From assembly GCA_049510975.1 (NCBI GenBank), contig JBEKYM010000013.1, positions 36,226 to 100,225 on the forward strand: a stretch of DNA of 64,000 nt, written 5' to 3'. Numbering within the stretch: the stretch's first letter is position 1; each line of letters opens with the position of its first letter. The position numbers and the translations under genes were made by a program. Of the stretch, positions 35,623-43,437 are shown piece after piece. Under the pieces are notes generated by a model. It had not been told where the DNA came from and made no database searches. It saw nothing but the letters and a program-made list of their open reading frames with translations. The DNA is from JAKACA01 sp049510975. GTDB lineage: Bacteria; Actinomycetota; Acidimicrobiia; Acidimicrobiales; Bog-793.

Positions 35623-36453
35623 TCATCGTCGGTCCGCATCGCCAGAGGATGGCACGTGTCGCAGGACGGCGACCGTGACGTTGTCGATCGCCCCGCTGCG
35701 GAGCGCCAGGGCGACGAGGCCGTCGGCGGCCTCCTTCGCTGAAGTCTGCGCCGTCATCGTCTCGTGGATGCGGCCCGCGCTCAGCACATCGAGCCCGTCA
35801 GAGGCAAGGAGCAGGGCATCCCCCGGTCGTAATTGCGCCTGGGCGATCTGGGCCGCTGGCGCCTCCCGTGGCCCGATGGCCCGGGTGATCCAGTGCCGTC
35901 CCGGATGCGTGAGGGCGTCTTCGGGCGAGAGCGATCCGGAACGCAGGAGCTCAGCAGCGACGTTGTCGTCATCGGTGATCTGCCGGGCGGCTTCGCTCGT
36001 CACGATCCAAGCTCGCGAGTCGCCGATGCTGGCGACGAGCCAGGAGCTCTCGTCGTCGCTCACCGCCGTGGCGGCGGCAATCACGAGCGTGGCGGCCATG
36101 TGGGCGACGGCCCGGTCCTCCTGGCGACGGGCGCGAACCTTGGCGTTCGCCTCCTGCACGGCACGCTCGAGCAGGGCTGAGTCCACGGTGGCGCCTGGAG
36201 CTTGCAGCCGGTCGAGGACCGTTCTGACGCTCAGCTCTGCAGCCAGAGCACCGCCGAGGTGGCCGCCGGCTCCGTCGCTCAAGACCGCCCAACGCCCGGA
36301 GATCGCGCAGCGGTCCTGGTTCTCCCGTCGATCGCCGAGGGCTGTGGCGGTCGCACAGTCGATGGGAGGCTGCGCCGCGACGGCCGTCCCCGGCGCGAGA
36401 TCAGGGCGGCGACGCCGGCGGAACCGTCGCAGGCGATTCTGCTCGTGGCCCAT
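35623..36453 (-). CDS. PP2C-family Ser/Thr protein phosphatase
   Basis: This 276-residue metal-dependent PPM phosphatase has the Asp motifs ENQDR, LSDGAGGHLGG, GDSRAW, LLASDGLDVL and IDNVTVAVL. There is no membrane segment, so it is cytosolic. It probably opposes a Hanks-type kinase whose target is read by the FHA-domain protein encoded 33 bases downstream. An Arg-rich N-terminal patch (RRFRRRRRP) may bind nucleic acid or membrane. Confidence 0.87.
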   Translation of the reverse strand: MGHEQNRLRRFRRRRRPDLAPGTAVAAQPPIDCATATALGDRRENQDRCAISGRWAVLSDGAGGHLGGALAAELSVRTVLDRLQAPGATVDSALLERAVQEANAKVRARRQEDRAVAHMAATLVIAAATAVSDDESSWLVASIGDSRAWIVTSEAARQITDDDNVAAELLRSGSLSPEDALTHPGRHWITRAIGPREAPAAQIAQAQLRPGDALLLASDGLDVLSAGRIHETMTAQTSAKEAADGLVALALRSGAIDNVTVAVLRHVPSSGDADRR

Positions 36454-36550
36454 GCAAGGAGATCTACAGGGTGGATGCGGCGCGAGAAAGGGCCACTTGT
36501 GGCCCCTCCGCTGGCCAGGGCTACGGTTGCGGCGGGCGATCGGAGGCCAT

Positions 36551-36904
36551 GTGGGCGACGACTGGGCACGACCGGTGGTGCATTTCGAGATCGGCGCACG
36601 CGACCCTGACCGGCTGCGGGCGTTCTACGCGGCGATGTTCAACTGGTCGATCGGCGATGGGCCCATCATGACGATCGGGGCGGGCGTCGGCGGCCCCGAG
36701 CCCGGACCCGGAGGCCACATCCGCCAAACGGACCGGCCCGGCATATCCCTCTACGTCCAGGTGCGCGACCTTCGAGCTTCCATCGCCCGTGCTGTCGAGC
36801 TCGGCGGGTCCGCTGTCAGCGAGCCCTTCGACGTACCCGGCGGCCCGACGCTTGCCGTCGTCGCCGACCCCGAGGACAACCACCTCGTACTCGTGCAGCA
36901 GTAA
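36551..36904 (+). CDS. VOC/glyoxalase-family protein
   Basis: This 117-residue vicinal-oxygen-chelate protein starts at GTG with GGAGG five bases upstream. It has VVHFEIGARDPDRLRAFYAAMFNW at the N-terminus and VVADPEDNHLVLVQQ at the C-terminus; the His and Glu-type positions fit metal or ligand binding. The function (lyase, isomerase or resistance) cannot be determined. Confidence 0.8.
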   Translation: MGDDWARPVVHFEIGARDPDRLRAFYAAMFNWSIGDGPIMTIGAGVGGPEPGPGGHIRQTDRPGISLYVQVRDLRASIARAVELGGSAVSEPFDVPGGPTLAVVADPEDNHLVLVQQ

Positions 36905-36911
36905 GGCTGGC

Positions 36912-37199
36912 TCAGCTCAAGCTGAAGAAACGGTGTGACTCGCGGCTGGACGGTTCGGACAGGGCTTCGAAGGATCGAGCGGCCAGATCCGCAAAGGCCA
37001 GGCAAGCTGAAGCCTCTGCATCCTCGGAGCTGCCCCACAGTGTGATGACGAGCCAGCGTCCGGCTTCGTCGCTTGCCGCCGTCCGCCGCACGAAACCCTT
37101 CCTCGGGCTCAGCTCCGCCTGCACCGCTCGATCGGCCGTGAGGAGCTGGGCGTTGCTCACACCGTCGTTCAGACGGAACATCGTCAACTCGATCAACAT
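36912..37199 (-). CDS. Small dimeric alpha/beta-barrel (ABM-like) protein
   Basis: This 95-residue protein is similar in layout to antibiotic-biosynthesis-monooxygenase/stress-response barrel proteins (MLIELTMFRLNDGV, RWLVITLWGSSEDAEA). The ATG at 37199 is chosen because GGAGGAGA lies seven bases upstream; a GTG at 37220 would put the ribosome site inside the gene. Function unknown. Confidence 0.65.
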   Translation of the reverse strand: MLIELTMFRLNDGVSNAQLLTADRAVQAELSPRKGFVRRTAASDEAGRWLVITLWGSSEDAEASACLAFADLAARSFEALSEPSSRESHRFFSLS

Positions 37200-37326
37200 G
37201 GCTGTCTCCTCCGTCGTCACATCTCGTTCGATATGAAGTTCGAGTCTTGCCGAGGCGGGCGGGGCGCGATGACCCGGGTTTCGCAGGCGTTCTCACGGCC
37301 GAAATCGTGCGTTCACATCGGGTGCG

Positions 37327-37332
37327 TACCTT
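37327..37332 (+). promoter_or_regulatory. Leaderless -10 box for the ACT-domain gene
   Basis: TACCTT precedes the ATG at 37340 by seven bases, and there is no ribosome-binding site. Upstream a direct repeat GTTCGA (37226-37231 and 37238-37243) is present with 12-base period; its role is unknown. Confidence 0.45.
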
Positions 37333-37339
37333 TGGCGTC

Positions 37340-38071
37340 ATGACGCGATACGTGGTGGTGCGCGTGTGGCTGGCCGATCGTCCCGGTTCGCTCGGTCAGC
37401 TTGCCGGCAGGATCGGGGCGGTCGGTGCCGACCTCATCGGCATCGACATCCTCGAGCGCGATGGTGCCCGAGCCGTGGACGAGCTCACGGTCGAGCTGCC
37501 CGAGGGCTACAGCCCGGAAGCCCTGGCGGAAGCGCTCTCCGAGCTGCCGGGCGTCGAAGTCGAGGATCTGCGCCATCTCGTCTCTCGGGTCCCCTATGCC
37601 GGCCGCGATCCGCTCGATGCGGCGGTGCTTCTCGCGCAAGCCGTCGGTCCTACCGAGCTCCTCGCTGTCCTTGCTCAGGGCGTGTGTGCCGCCTTCGCCT
37701 GCGACTGGTCCACGGTTCTCGACATGGGGGGCAGCAGCGCCGCTGCGCTGGCGGAGGCCGGCGACCCCCCCAGTGCCGCCTGGCTCGGCGCTTTCGTCGC
37801 CGGCGCGAAGGCCGGCCTGGCGCTGTCGTCGACCGAGAGCGTCGGTCTCGTCGGCCCTCGGGACGTCGCCTGGGCGCCGCTCGACTCGTCGGATCTCGTT
37901 GTCGTGGTGGGCCGGGACGGTCCGCCGTTCCGGAGTCGCGAGCGCTTGCAGCTCCAGCAGCTGTGCCGGATCGGAGACGCCCGCTGGACGGACCTCGTGC
38001 GCCACGGTGCCGAGGACATCCGCCCCTCGCGGGCGGAGCGGTCACGCAACCGACGCCTCGTGGCTTCCTGA
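37340..38071 (+). CDS. ACT-domain protein with GAF-like C-terminal half
   Basis: This 243-residue protein has an N-terminal ACT domain (YVVVRVWLADRPGSLGQLAGRIG, residues 3-75) like those of amino-acid-binding regulatory proteins. A C-terminal part of about 130 residues has strand/helix periodicity resembling a GAF-type sensory fold. There is no catalytic domain. It is probably a stand-alone regulatory or sensor protein for an amino acid; which one is unknown. Confidence 0.7.
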   Translation: MTRYVVVRVWLADRPGSLGQLAGRIGAVGADLIGIDILERDGARAVDELTVELPEGYSPEALAEALSELPGVEVEDLRHLVSRVPYAGRDPLDAAVLLAQAVGPTELLAVLAQGVCAAFACDWSTVLDMGGSSAAALAEAGDPPSAAWLGAFVAGAKAGLALSSTESVGLVGPRDVAWAPLDSSDLVVVVGRDGPPFRSRERLQLQQLCRIGDARWTDLVRHGAEDIRPSRAERSRNRRLVAS

Positions 38072-38086
38072 GGCACCCGCTCGAGT

Positions 38087-38120
38087 ACCCGGCTTCTCGG
38101 GCAACCCGGCTTCTCGGGCA
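38087..38120. repeat. 17-bp tandem direct repeat
   Basis: ACCCGGCTTCTCGGGCA occurs twice back to back (38087-38103, 38104-38120). Each copy contains a small CCCG/CGGG stem. It lies right after the ACT-domain gene and runs into the large hairpin that follows. Confidence 0.85.
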
Positions 38121-38158
38121 TGCAGCCGGCCGAGTCCCCCCGGTCGGCTGCATGCCCG
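38115..38158 (+). terminator. Long GC-rich hairpin after the ACT-domain gene
   Basis: CGGGCATGCAGCCG (38115-38128) pairs perfectly with CGGCTGCATGCCCG (38145-38158). Three further inner pairs make a 17-bp stem with a 10-base loop. No T-run follows. Probable terminator for the ACT-domain gene, 44 bases past its stop. Confidence 0.65.
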
Positions 38159-38256
38159 GTGACTCCCGCCACCGGTGAGAGAGCGCCTCGGCGGTCGGCG
38201 ACGCAGTCGGTGCTCTGTGAGAGCTAGCGTGCGGCCAGGTCGAAAGGAGAGCTGCC

Positions 38257-38910
38257 ATGGGTTTCATGGACAAGGTGAAGGCGCAAGCCGAAGGGCTCGC
38301 TCAGAAGGCGCAGGAGCAGGCCAAGGTCGGCCAGGACAAGCTGTCCGGTCTCCAGTCCAAGCGCCGGGCGGATGCGCTCCTGCAGGAGCTCGGTGGAATC
38401 GTCTACTGCCAGCGCGCCGGCCGTCCCGGGACGCCCGGCGACGACCGGATCGCCGCCATCTTCAGCCAGTTGCAGGCCTACGAGGCCGAGCACGGTCCGA
38501 TCACGCCCACGTCGGCCGACGCGCCGACCGGGGCACCGTCCGGCGCCGGCGGCTTCGTCCCGACGACCAGCGCCGGTGGCGGAGGTGCCGACGCGTACGC
38601 CGGCGGTGGAGTGCCCCAGTCGGGCAGCGTGCCGCAGGGGAGCGGCTTCGCGCAGCCGGGCAGTTTTGACACGAGCGGCGGCATCCCTCAGTCCGGCGGC
38701 ATCCCGCAGTCGGGCAGCTTCGACACCAGCGGCGGCATCCCCCAGTCGGGCGGCATCCCCGAGTCCGGCGGCATCCCTCAGTCGGGTGGCATCCCCCAGT
38801 CGGGCGGGTTGCCGACCTCGGGCAGCTTCGACTCCGGTGGCGACGTGACCCAGACCAGTGGGCTGCCCACGTCGTCCTACGCCTCCGAGGAGGAGGCTCC
38901 GGAGGCCTGA
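38257..38910 (+). CDS. Hexapeptide-repeat (SGGIPQ) protein of unknown function
   Basis: This 217-residue protein begins with a charged helix (residues 1-45, KVKAQAEGLAQKAQEQAKVGQ) and a short globular part to about residue 82. A disordered Gly/Ser/Pro tail follows. Residues 118-190 are dominated by the hexapeptide SGG(I/V)P(Q/E) in tandem, interrupted twice by GSFDTS. There is no signal peptide. A good ribosome site (AAAGGAGA) precedes the ATG. The tail looks like a flexible linker or interaction scaffold. No family is recognised. Confidence 0.75.
   Translation: MGFMDKVKAQAEGLAQKAQEQAKVGQDKLSGLQSKRRADALLQELGGIVYCQRAGRPGTPGDDRIAAIFSQLQAYEAEHGPITPTSADAPTGAPSGAGGFVPTTSAGGGGADAYAGGGVPQSGSVPQGSGFAQPGSFDTSGGIPQSGGIPQSGSFDTSGGIPQSGGIPESGGIPQSGGIPQSGGLPTSGSFDSGGDVTQTSGLPTSSYASEEEAPEA
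38674..38814 (+). repeat. 18-bp imperfect tandem repeats encoding SGGIPQ
   Basis: About seven units of 18 bases (core GGCATCCC.CAGTC.GGC) occur in frame in the hexapeptide-repeat gene. The multiple-of-three period means copy-number changes keep the frame. Confidence 0.88.
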
Positions 38911-38992
38911 CTCCGCCCTGTGGGCGATCCTGGGGATAACTTTCTCGACCTGCGGTAGGTCCATCGGTAGACCGGCGGTCGAAGCTGACTGC

Positions 38993-39649
38993 GTGGTTCG
39001 CCTCCGCTCCGCCGCCGTCACCGCCGTTGCCTCCCTCGCCCCCTGCAAGGCGCGGCACTTTTCGCTCATCCTGCTGCTGACGGCCCTGGCTGCCGCGGCC
39101 GGGTGTTCGTCGGCGGCGGTGCGGAGCGAGCCGTCCGCGCCGGGCAAGCCTTCGTCGGGGACGCTGGCACCCGCTCCGGTGACGCGGACCACGACGTCAG
39201 AGGCACTGCAGAGCAAGCGTGAAGCTGCCGTCGAGCTCGCCTGGGCGAGGTCGAAGACGGCCTTCTACCGCGCAGCTCTCGCCGACCGGCCCCAGTACCC
39301 GCCGTTGCTCGCCACGCTCGTCCCCGGTGGCCCGGTCTTCGAGCACTCGGTCGCCTATCTGAGTGCGCTGGCGGCGGCCGGCGTCCGCGGACCGCGACGG
39401 TGGCGGATCGGCAACGAGCGCGTGGTCAGCGTCGGGGCCGCCCGTGCCCGAGTGCGAGGGTGCCTCTTCGACACCGGGAGCGTCTGGATCTCGACGGGAG
39501 CGCGTGCTCCCGCCTCGCTCGGCGGCGGCGCCGGATTGACGGCCTCCGATGCCACCCTCGTGCTGGAGGGTGGGACGTGGCGTGTCCTGACTGATGACGT
39601 CACAGCTGTGCCTTCGGAGAAGGAGCCCGGTCCGTGTCATGGTTTCTGA
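38993..39649 (+). CDS. Putative small lipoprotein
   Basis: This 218-residue protein starts at GTG (38993). It has a hydrophobic signal (LILLLTALAAAAGC) with lipobox Cys38 and a Ser/Pro/Thr linker. The C-terminal domain of about 150 residues has a strand-rich pattern that ends at CHGF. No family is recognised. The 3' end overlaps the following secreted-protein gene by 16 bases, so the pair is co-translated. Confidence 0.68.
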   Translation: MVRLRSAAVTAVASLAPCKARHFSLILLLTALAAAAGCSSAAVRSEPSAPGKPSSGTLAPAPVTRTTTSEALQSKREAAVELAWARSKTAFYRAALADRPQYPPLLATLVPGGPVFEHSVAYLSALAAAGVRGPRRWRIGNERVVSVGAARARVRGCLFDTGSVWISTGARAPASLGGGAGLTASDATLVLEGGTWRVLTDDVTAVPSEKEPGPCHGF

Positions 39650-40779
39650 GACGACGGGCCACCCGCTCGGCAGGTCGTCACTTCCGTCTGGCGCTCTTGC
39701 TGATCACCGCACTCGGGCTCGCGCTCGCGAGCCTGGCGGCGGGCGCGTCTCGCCCTGTGGCGCCGGCGCCGTGGCGCTTCCAGCTCGTGAACGTGGGGGG
39801 CGGCTCGGGAGGCCGCTCGGGGGACGAGATCTGGTCGGAGACGTGGTGGTACGGCTCGCCGCAGGGACCAGGACCCTACGAGGGGTCGCCGCCCGAGGGT
39901 GAGGCGATCTGTACCTGGCACGACCTCGGCCCTGGCCTCGCCCGTCTCGACTCGGGCCTCAGCGAAGCGAGCTTGCCCGTGTCGTTCTGGAAGCGGCCCG
40001 ACGGGGGCGGCCATCCGGGCATCTGGGGCGTGGACCAATGGGCGATCGGGCTCTTGCGGCAAGGCACGGCCACCGACCATTTCGACCTGGTGGCCTGCCC
40101 CGAGAGCGGGCAGGTGCCGGCGACGGGCGGCGACGTCGAATCCAACGTCCCGCTCGCCCACCCCCCGAAGCGAGAGCCGCTCTTCGTCTGGATCTTCTGG
40201 GACACGGTTCCCGACCCTCCAAGTGGCAACCTTCCGGGCATCATCGGCGAGGCCTACGACCGGACGCCCGTGCCGTCGCCGGCCATCGGGACATCCCCGT
40301 CAGAGGTGGGGGGTGTCGCCGACGCGACCGTCGTGAATTTGCCGACGTGGCTCTGGGTCGAACCTGGCATCTGGCACACGACCGCCGCGACAGCCTCAGG
40401 CGGCGGGTATGTCGCCACGGTCTGGGCGGTGCCGGTCAGCGTGACCTGGATGGCGGGTTGGGACTTTCCTTCCGCTTCTGACGACCCGGAAGGGGGAACG
40501 ACTTTCGGGCCGGAGGTGCTGAACGAGGTCTGCGACGGCCCCGGCTCGGTCTACGACCCAGGGGCGCCCGGACAGTCGACGGACTGCTCGTTCGTCTTCA
40601 CACAATCGAGTTTCGGCACCGACCAACGGCTGGAGGCCGCCGTGACCTGGGACGTGTCGTGGGCGCTGTCGGACGCCGCCGGAGTCGTGGGCGGAGAGGG
40701 GAGCCTCGGCGACATGGTCACGATCGGGACGCGTGCGCTGCGAGTGATGCAGGTCGAGTCGGTGATCAGCAGTGGGTGA
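39634..40779 (+). CDS. Secreted protein of unknown function, partner of upstream lipoprotein
   Basis: This 381-residue protein starts at GTG. It has a signal/anchor segment (LALLLITALGLALASLAAGA, residues 19-38). The mature part is Trp/Gly/Pro-rich and strand-like (SETWWYGSPQGPG, LPTWLWVEPGIWHT, VSVTWMAGWDF), typical of an extracytoplasmic beta domain. Cys pairs occur near CTWH, ACPES, VCDGP and DCSF. No catalytic motif. Coupling to the lipoprotein suggests the two act together at the cell surface. Confidence 0.68.
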   Translation: MSWFLRRRATRSAGRHFRLALLLITALGLALASLAAGASRPVAPAPWRFQLVNVGGGSGGRSGDEIWSETWWYGSPQGPGPYEGSPPEGEAICTWHDLGPGLARLDSGLSEASLPVSFWKRPDGGGHPGIWGVDQWAIGLLRQGTATDHFDLVACPESGQVPATGGDVESNVPLAHPPKREPLFVWIFWDTVPDPPSGNLPGIIGEAYDRTPVPSPAIGTSPSEVGGVADATVVNLPTWLWVEPGIWHTTAATASGGGYVATVWAVPVSVTWMAGWDFPSASDDPEGGTTFGPEVLNEVCDGPGSVYDPGAPGQSTDCSFVFTQSSFGTDQRLEAAVTWDVSWALSDAAGVVGGEGSLGDMVTIGTRALRVMQVESVISSG

Positions 40780-40789
40780 GGGGCCAGCC

Positions 40790-41263
40790 TCAGGCGAGGC
40801 GATGGAGCACCGAGCGAGTGTGGGGCGCCAGCGGTTCGTCGTCGACGGCTACTTGGATCTCGACGACGAGGGCCTCTGCCTCGATGCGCAGGTGTCGCCC
40901 GCAGGCGGTCACGTTGTCGGTCGTCGGCGTGTGCCCGATCTCGACGGCCGAGAGCACGAGGCTGGTCCCGTTCGGCTTCCCGACGAGCACCTCGGTGATC
41001 CCGGACGGCTCTGCCAGCGTGACGTGGATCTCGCCGTTGTCCTGGGCGACGAAGAAGCCGAGCTCGGCATGCGACGGCACGCCGTCGGGTCCGACGGTCT
41101 GCTGGGCGTAGGTCATGACCGGCCGCCCGTCGTGCGAGAAGCGCATGGAGTCGCCGAAGGAGAAGCCGCCTGCCCAGAGGCCCTGCCCGTCGCCTTTCCA
41201 TTCACCGAGGAGGAAGCCGATCGGCTGCAGCAGCTCATGGACGGGCGGGGAGTCGGACGGCAT
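40790..41263 (-). CDS. Nitrobindin-like (THAP4/FABP-type) heme-binding protein
   Basis: This 157-residue beta-barrel protein of the nitrobindin/DUF1794 family has the diagnostic LLGEWKGDGQGLW loop near the N-terminus and a His near the C-terminus (APHTRSVLHRLA) in the region of the proximal heme ligand. Homologues bind ferric heme and react with NO or peroxynitrite. The ATG at 41263 gives the family-typical N-terminus; the upstream in-frame extension is unlikely. Confidence 0.82.
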   Translation of the reverse strand: MPSDSPPVHELLQPIGFLLGEWKGDGQGLWAGGFSFGDSMRFSHDGRPVMTYAQQTVGPDGVPSHAELGFFVAQDNGEIHVTLAEPSGITEVLVGKPNGTSLVLSAVEIGHTPTTDNVTACGRHLRIEAEALVVEIQVAVDDEPLAPHTRSVLHRLA

Positions 41264-41331
41264 GAAGCGAGGGTACCCGGGGCACGTGACGGGTCGCCGC
41301 ACCTCGGTCTTCCTGGTCGTGAGCAGGAAAT

Positions 41332-41345
41332 GAGAACACGTTCTA
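41332..41345. promoter_or_regulatory. KstR-like operator upstream of thiolase gene
   Basis: GAGAACACGTTCTA contains AGAAC-N2-GTTCT and matches the TNNAACNNGTTNNA pattern of the TetR-family regulator KstR at all but the first base. It overlaps the -10 box TAAAAT (41344-41349), so repression is expected. A 13/14-identical copy in reverse orientation sits upstream of the acyl-CoA synthetase gene (46564-46577). Confidence 0.7.
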
Positions 41346-41349
41346 AAAT
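41344..41349 (+). promoter_or_regulatory. -10 box of the thiolase-enoyl-CoA hydratase operon
   Basis: TAAAAT is a near-consensus -10 and an unusually AT-rich stretch for this genome. The operator overlaps its first two bases. The coding start is 57 bases downstream at 41406. Confidence 0.55.
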
Positions 41350-41405
41350 CGCCCGGAACGAACTACATACCCACGCCTGATCCAGGTATCAAGGGAGCCA
41401 TCACC

Positions 41406-42566
41406 GTGCCCACGCCCGTCATCGTCGAGGCGGCGAGATCGCCCATCGGCAAGAGAAACGGCCTCCTTTCCGGTCTGCACCCCGCCGACCTCCTCGGTGC
41501 CGTGCAGCTCGAGACGATCAAGCGCTCCGGCATCGAGCCGAGCGAAGTCGGACTCGTCGTCGGCGGATGCGTGACGCAGGCGGGCGAACAGGCTTCCAAC
41601 GTCACGAGGAACGCCTGGTTGTCCGCCGGCCTGCCGTATTCGGTGGGTGCGAGCACCGTCGACAACCAGTGCGGTTCGGCTCAGCAGGCGAACCACTTCA
41701 TCGCCGGGCTCATTGCCGCCGACGCCATCGAGGTCGGGCTGGCGTGTGGGGTCGAGTCGATGAGCCGCATCGGTCTCGGGGAGAACGTCTACAACGCCCC
41801 CGGTTCCCCCCGCCCGGACAGTTTCCCGTACGACATGCCGGACCAGTTCACGGCGGCCGAACGCATCGCCACGTTGCGGGGCATCACGCGGTCCGACGTC
41901 GACGCTCTCGGGCTTGCGTCCCAGCACAACGCCGCCCGGGCATGGGAGGAGGGGCGTTTCGAACGGGAAGTCGTCGCTGTCGAAGCGCCCGTGGTCGGTG
42001 CCGAAGGCCCCACTGGCGAGGTGCAGGTCGTGACGCGCGACCAGGGCCTCAGGGCAACGACGGCTGAGGCACTGGCCGGGCTGAAGCCCGTGCTCGAGGG
42101 AGGCATCCACACGCCGGGCAACTCTTCGCAGATCTCCGACGGAGCCGCCGCCGTCTTGTGGATGTCGGAAGCTCGCGCCCGCGCCGAAGGCCTCCGGCCC
42201 CGCGCCAAGGTGCTTGCTCAGGTGCTCGTCGGCTCCGACCCGTGGTACCACCTCGACGGCCCCGTCGATGCCATGGCGCGGCTGTTGGACAAGACCGGCA
42301 TGAGCATGGCGGACATCGAGCTGTTCGAGGTCAACGAAGCCTTCGCCTCCGTCGTGCTGTCGTGGGCGAGCGTGCACAAGCCCGACATGGACAAGGTGAA
42401 CGTGAACGGCGGAGCCATTGCCCTCGGACATCCCGTCGGTTCGACCGGCAGCCGCCTCATCACCACGCTGTTGCACGAGCTCGAGCGTCGTGACGCCACG
42501 ATCGGCTGCGTCCTCATGTGCTGCGGAGGCGCCCTCGCCACCGGTACCATCCTCGAGCGCATCTGA
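41406..42566 (+). CDS. Acetyl-CoA acyltransferase (thiolase)
   Basis: This 386-residue degradative-type thiolase cleaves 3-oxoacyl-CoA with CoA. It has the nucleophilic Cys89 in DNQCGSAQQA, the active His in GGAIALGHPVGSTGSR and the second Cys in VLMCCGGALATG. GTG start at 41406. It heads a two-gene operon with an enoyl-CoA hydratase (one-base overlap) under a KstR-like operator, pointing to fatty-acid or steroid side-chain beta-oxidation. Confidence 0.93.
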   Translation: MPTPVIVEAARSPIGKRNGLLSGLHPADLLGAVQLETIKRSGIEPSEVGLVVGGCVTQAGEQASNVTRNAWLSAGLPYSVGASTVDNQCGSAQQANHFIAGLIAADAIEVGLACGVESMSRIGLGENVYNAPGSPRPDSFPYDMPDQFTAAERIATLRGITRSDVDALGLASQHNAARAWEEGRFEREVVAVEAPVVGAEGPTGEVQVVTRDQGLRATTAEALAGLKPVLEGGIHTPGNSSQISDGAAAVLWMSEARARAEGLRPRAKVLAQVLVGSDPWYHLDGPVDAMARLLDKTGMSMADIELFEVNEAFASVVLSWASVHKPDMDKVNVNGGAIALGHPVGSTGSRLITTLLHELERRDATIGCVLMCCGGALATGTILERI

Positions 42567-43390
42567 TGAGGACTGCCGGGACCGAAGTGACCGGGACCGA
42601 GCATTGCACCGTCGAGCGCCATGGTGCCGACGGCAGCGTCGTGGTGGTGACGCTCAGTCGGCCCGAGGCGAAGAACGCGCTCAGTCCGGCCATGCTCGTG
42701 GGCATGGCGGACGCCTGGCAGGCGATCGACGACGACGACGACGTCCGCTGCGCCATTTTGACCGGCGCCGGCGGGACGTTCTGTGCCGGCATGGACTTGA
42801 AAGCGTTCGCCGACCCGACGGCCAACCCCTACCAGGAACGATACAAAGACGATCCGGATCTGCACTGGAAGGCGCTGTTGCGCCACTACCACCTTCGCAA
42901 GCCCCTCATCTGCGCCATCGAGGGCTACGCGGTCGCCGGCGGCACCGAATTGCTGCAGGCGACCGACATCCGCGTGGCCGGTGAGAGCGCCACCATGGGG
43001 ATCTTCGAAGCCCGCCGGGGCCTCTTCCCGCTCGGCGGATCGACGGTTCGCCTCCCTCGCCAGATCCCCTTTTCGATCGCCATGGACCTGCTCTTGACCG
43101 CTCGGGCGGTGAGTGCCGAGGAGGCGCTGCGGATCGGCTTGATCGGCTACGTGGTGCCGGACGGCACGGCCCTCGACAAGGCCCTCGAGATCGCCGCCCT
43201 CGTCTGTGCGAACGGGCCCTTGGCGGTGGAGGCCATCAAGGCGTCCGTGCGTGCGGCTGACGGCCTTCCCGAGGACGAGGCGTTGGCCTTCGAGCTCGAG
43301 ATCGGTCAGCCGATCTTCGCCACCGAGGACGCCAAAGAAGGCTCGCGAGCCTTCGCGGAGAAGCGTCCGGCCGAATTCAAGCGTCGCTGA
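42566..43390 (+). CDS. Enoyl-CoA hydratase/isomerase
   Basis: This 274-residue crotonase-fold enzyme adds water across 2-enoyl-CoA. The oxyanion hole is GAGGTFCAGMDLKAF, and catalytic-type Glu residues lie in VAGGTELLQATD and FEARRGLFPLGGS. The first ATG overlaps the thiolase stop (TGATG). A short N-terminal extension precedes the fold. It is part of the same beta-oxidation unit as the thiolase. Confidence 0.92.
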   Translation: MRTAGTEVTGTEHCTVERHGADGSVVVVTLSRPEAKNALSPAMLVGMADAWQAIDDDDDVRCAILTGAGGTFCAGMDLKAFADPTANPYQERYKDDPDLHWKALLRHYHLRKPLICAIEGYAVAGGTELLQATDIRVAGESATMGIFEARRGLFPLGGSTVRLPRQIPFSIAMDLLLTARAVSAEEALRIGLIGYVVPDGTALDKALEIAALVCANGPLAVEAIKASVRAADGLPEDEALAFELEIGQPIFATEDAKEGSRAFAEKRPAEFKRR

Positions 43391-43437
43391 GCGACCATCC
43401 CGAGCTCCGACACACCCGCCGCGTAAGGTTGACAGCC

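Noticed and set aside
38674..38814. Possible regulatory repeat array or CRISPR
   Set aside because: The 18-bp units are contiguous and encode an in-frame hexapeptide tail, so they are a coding repeat.
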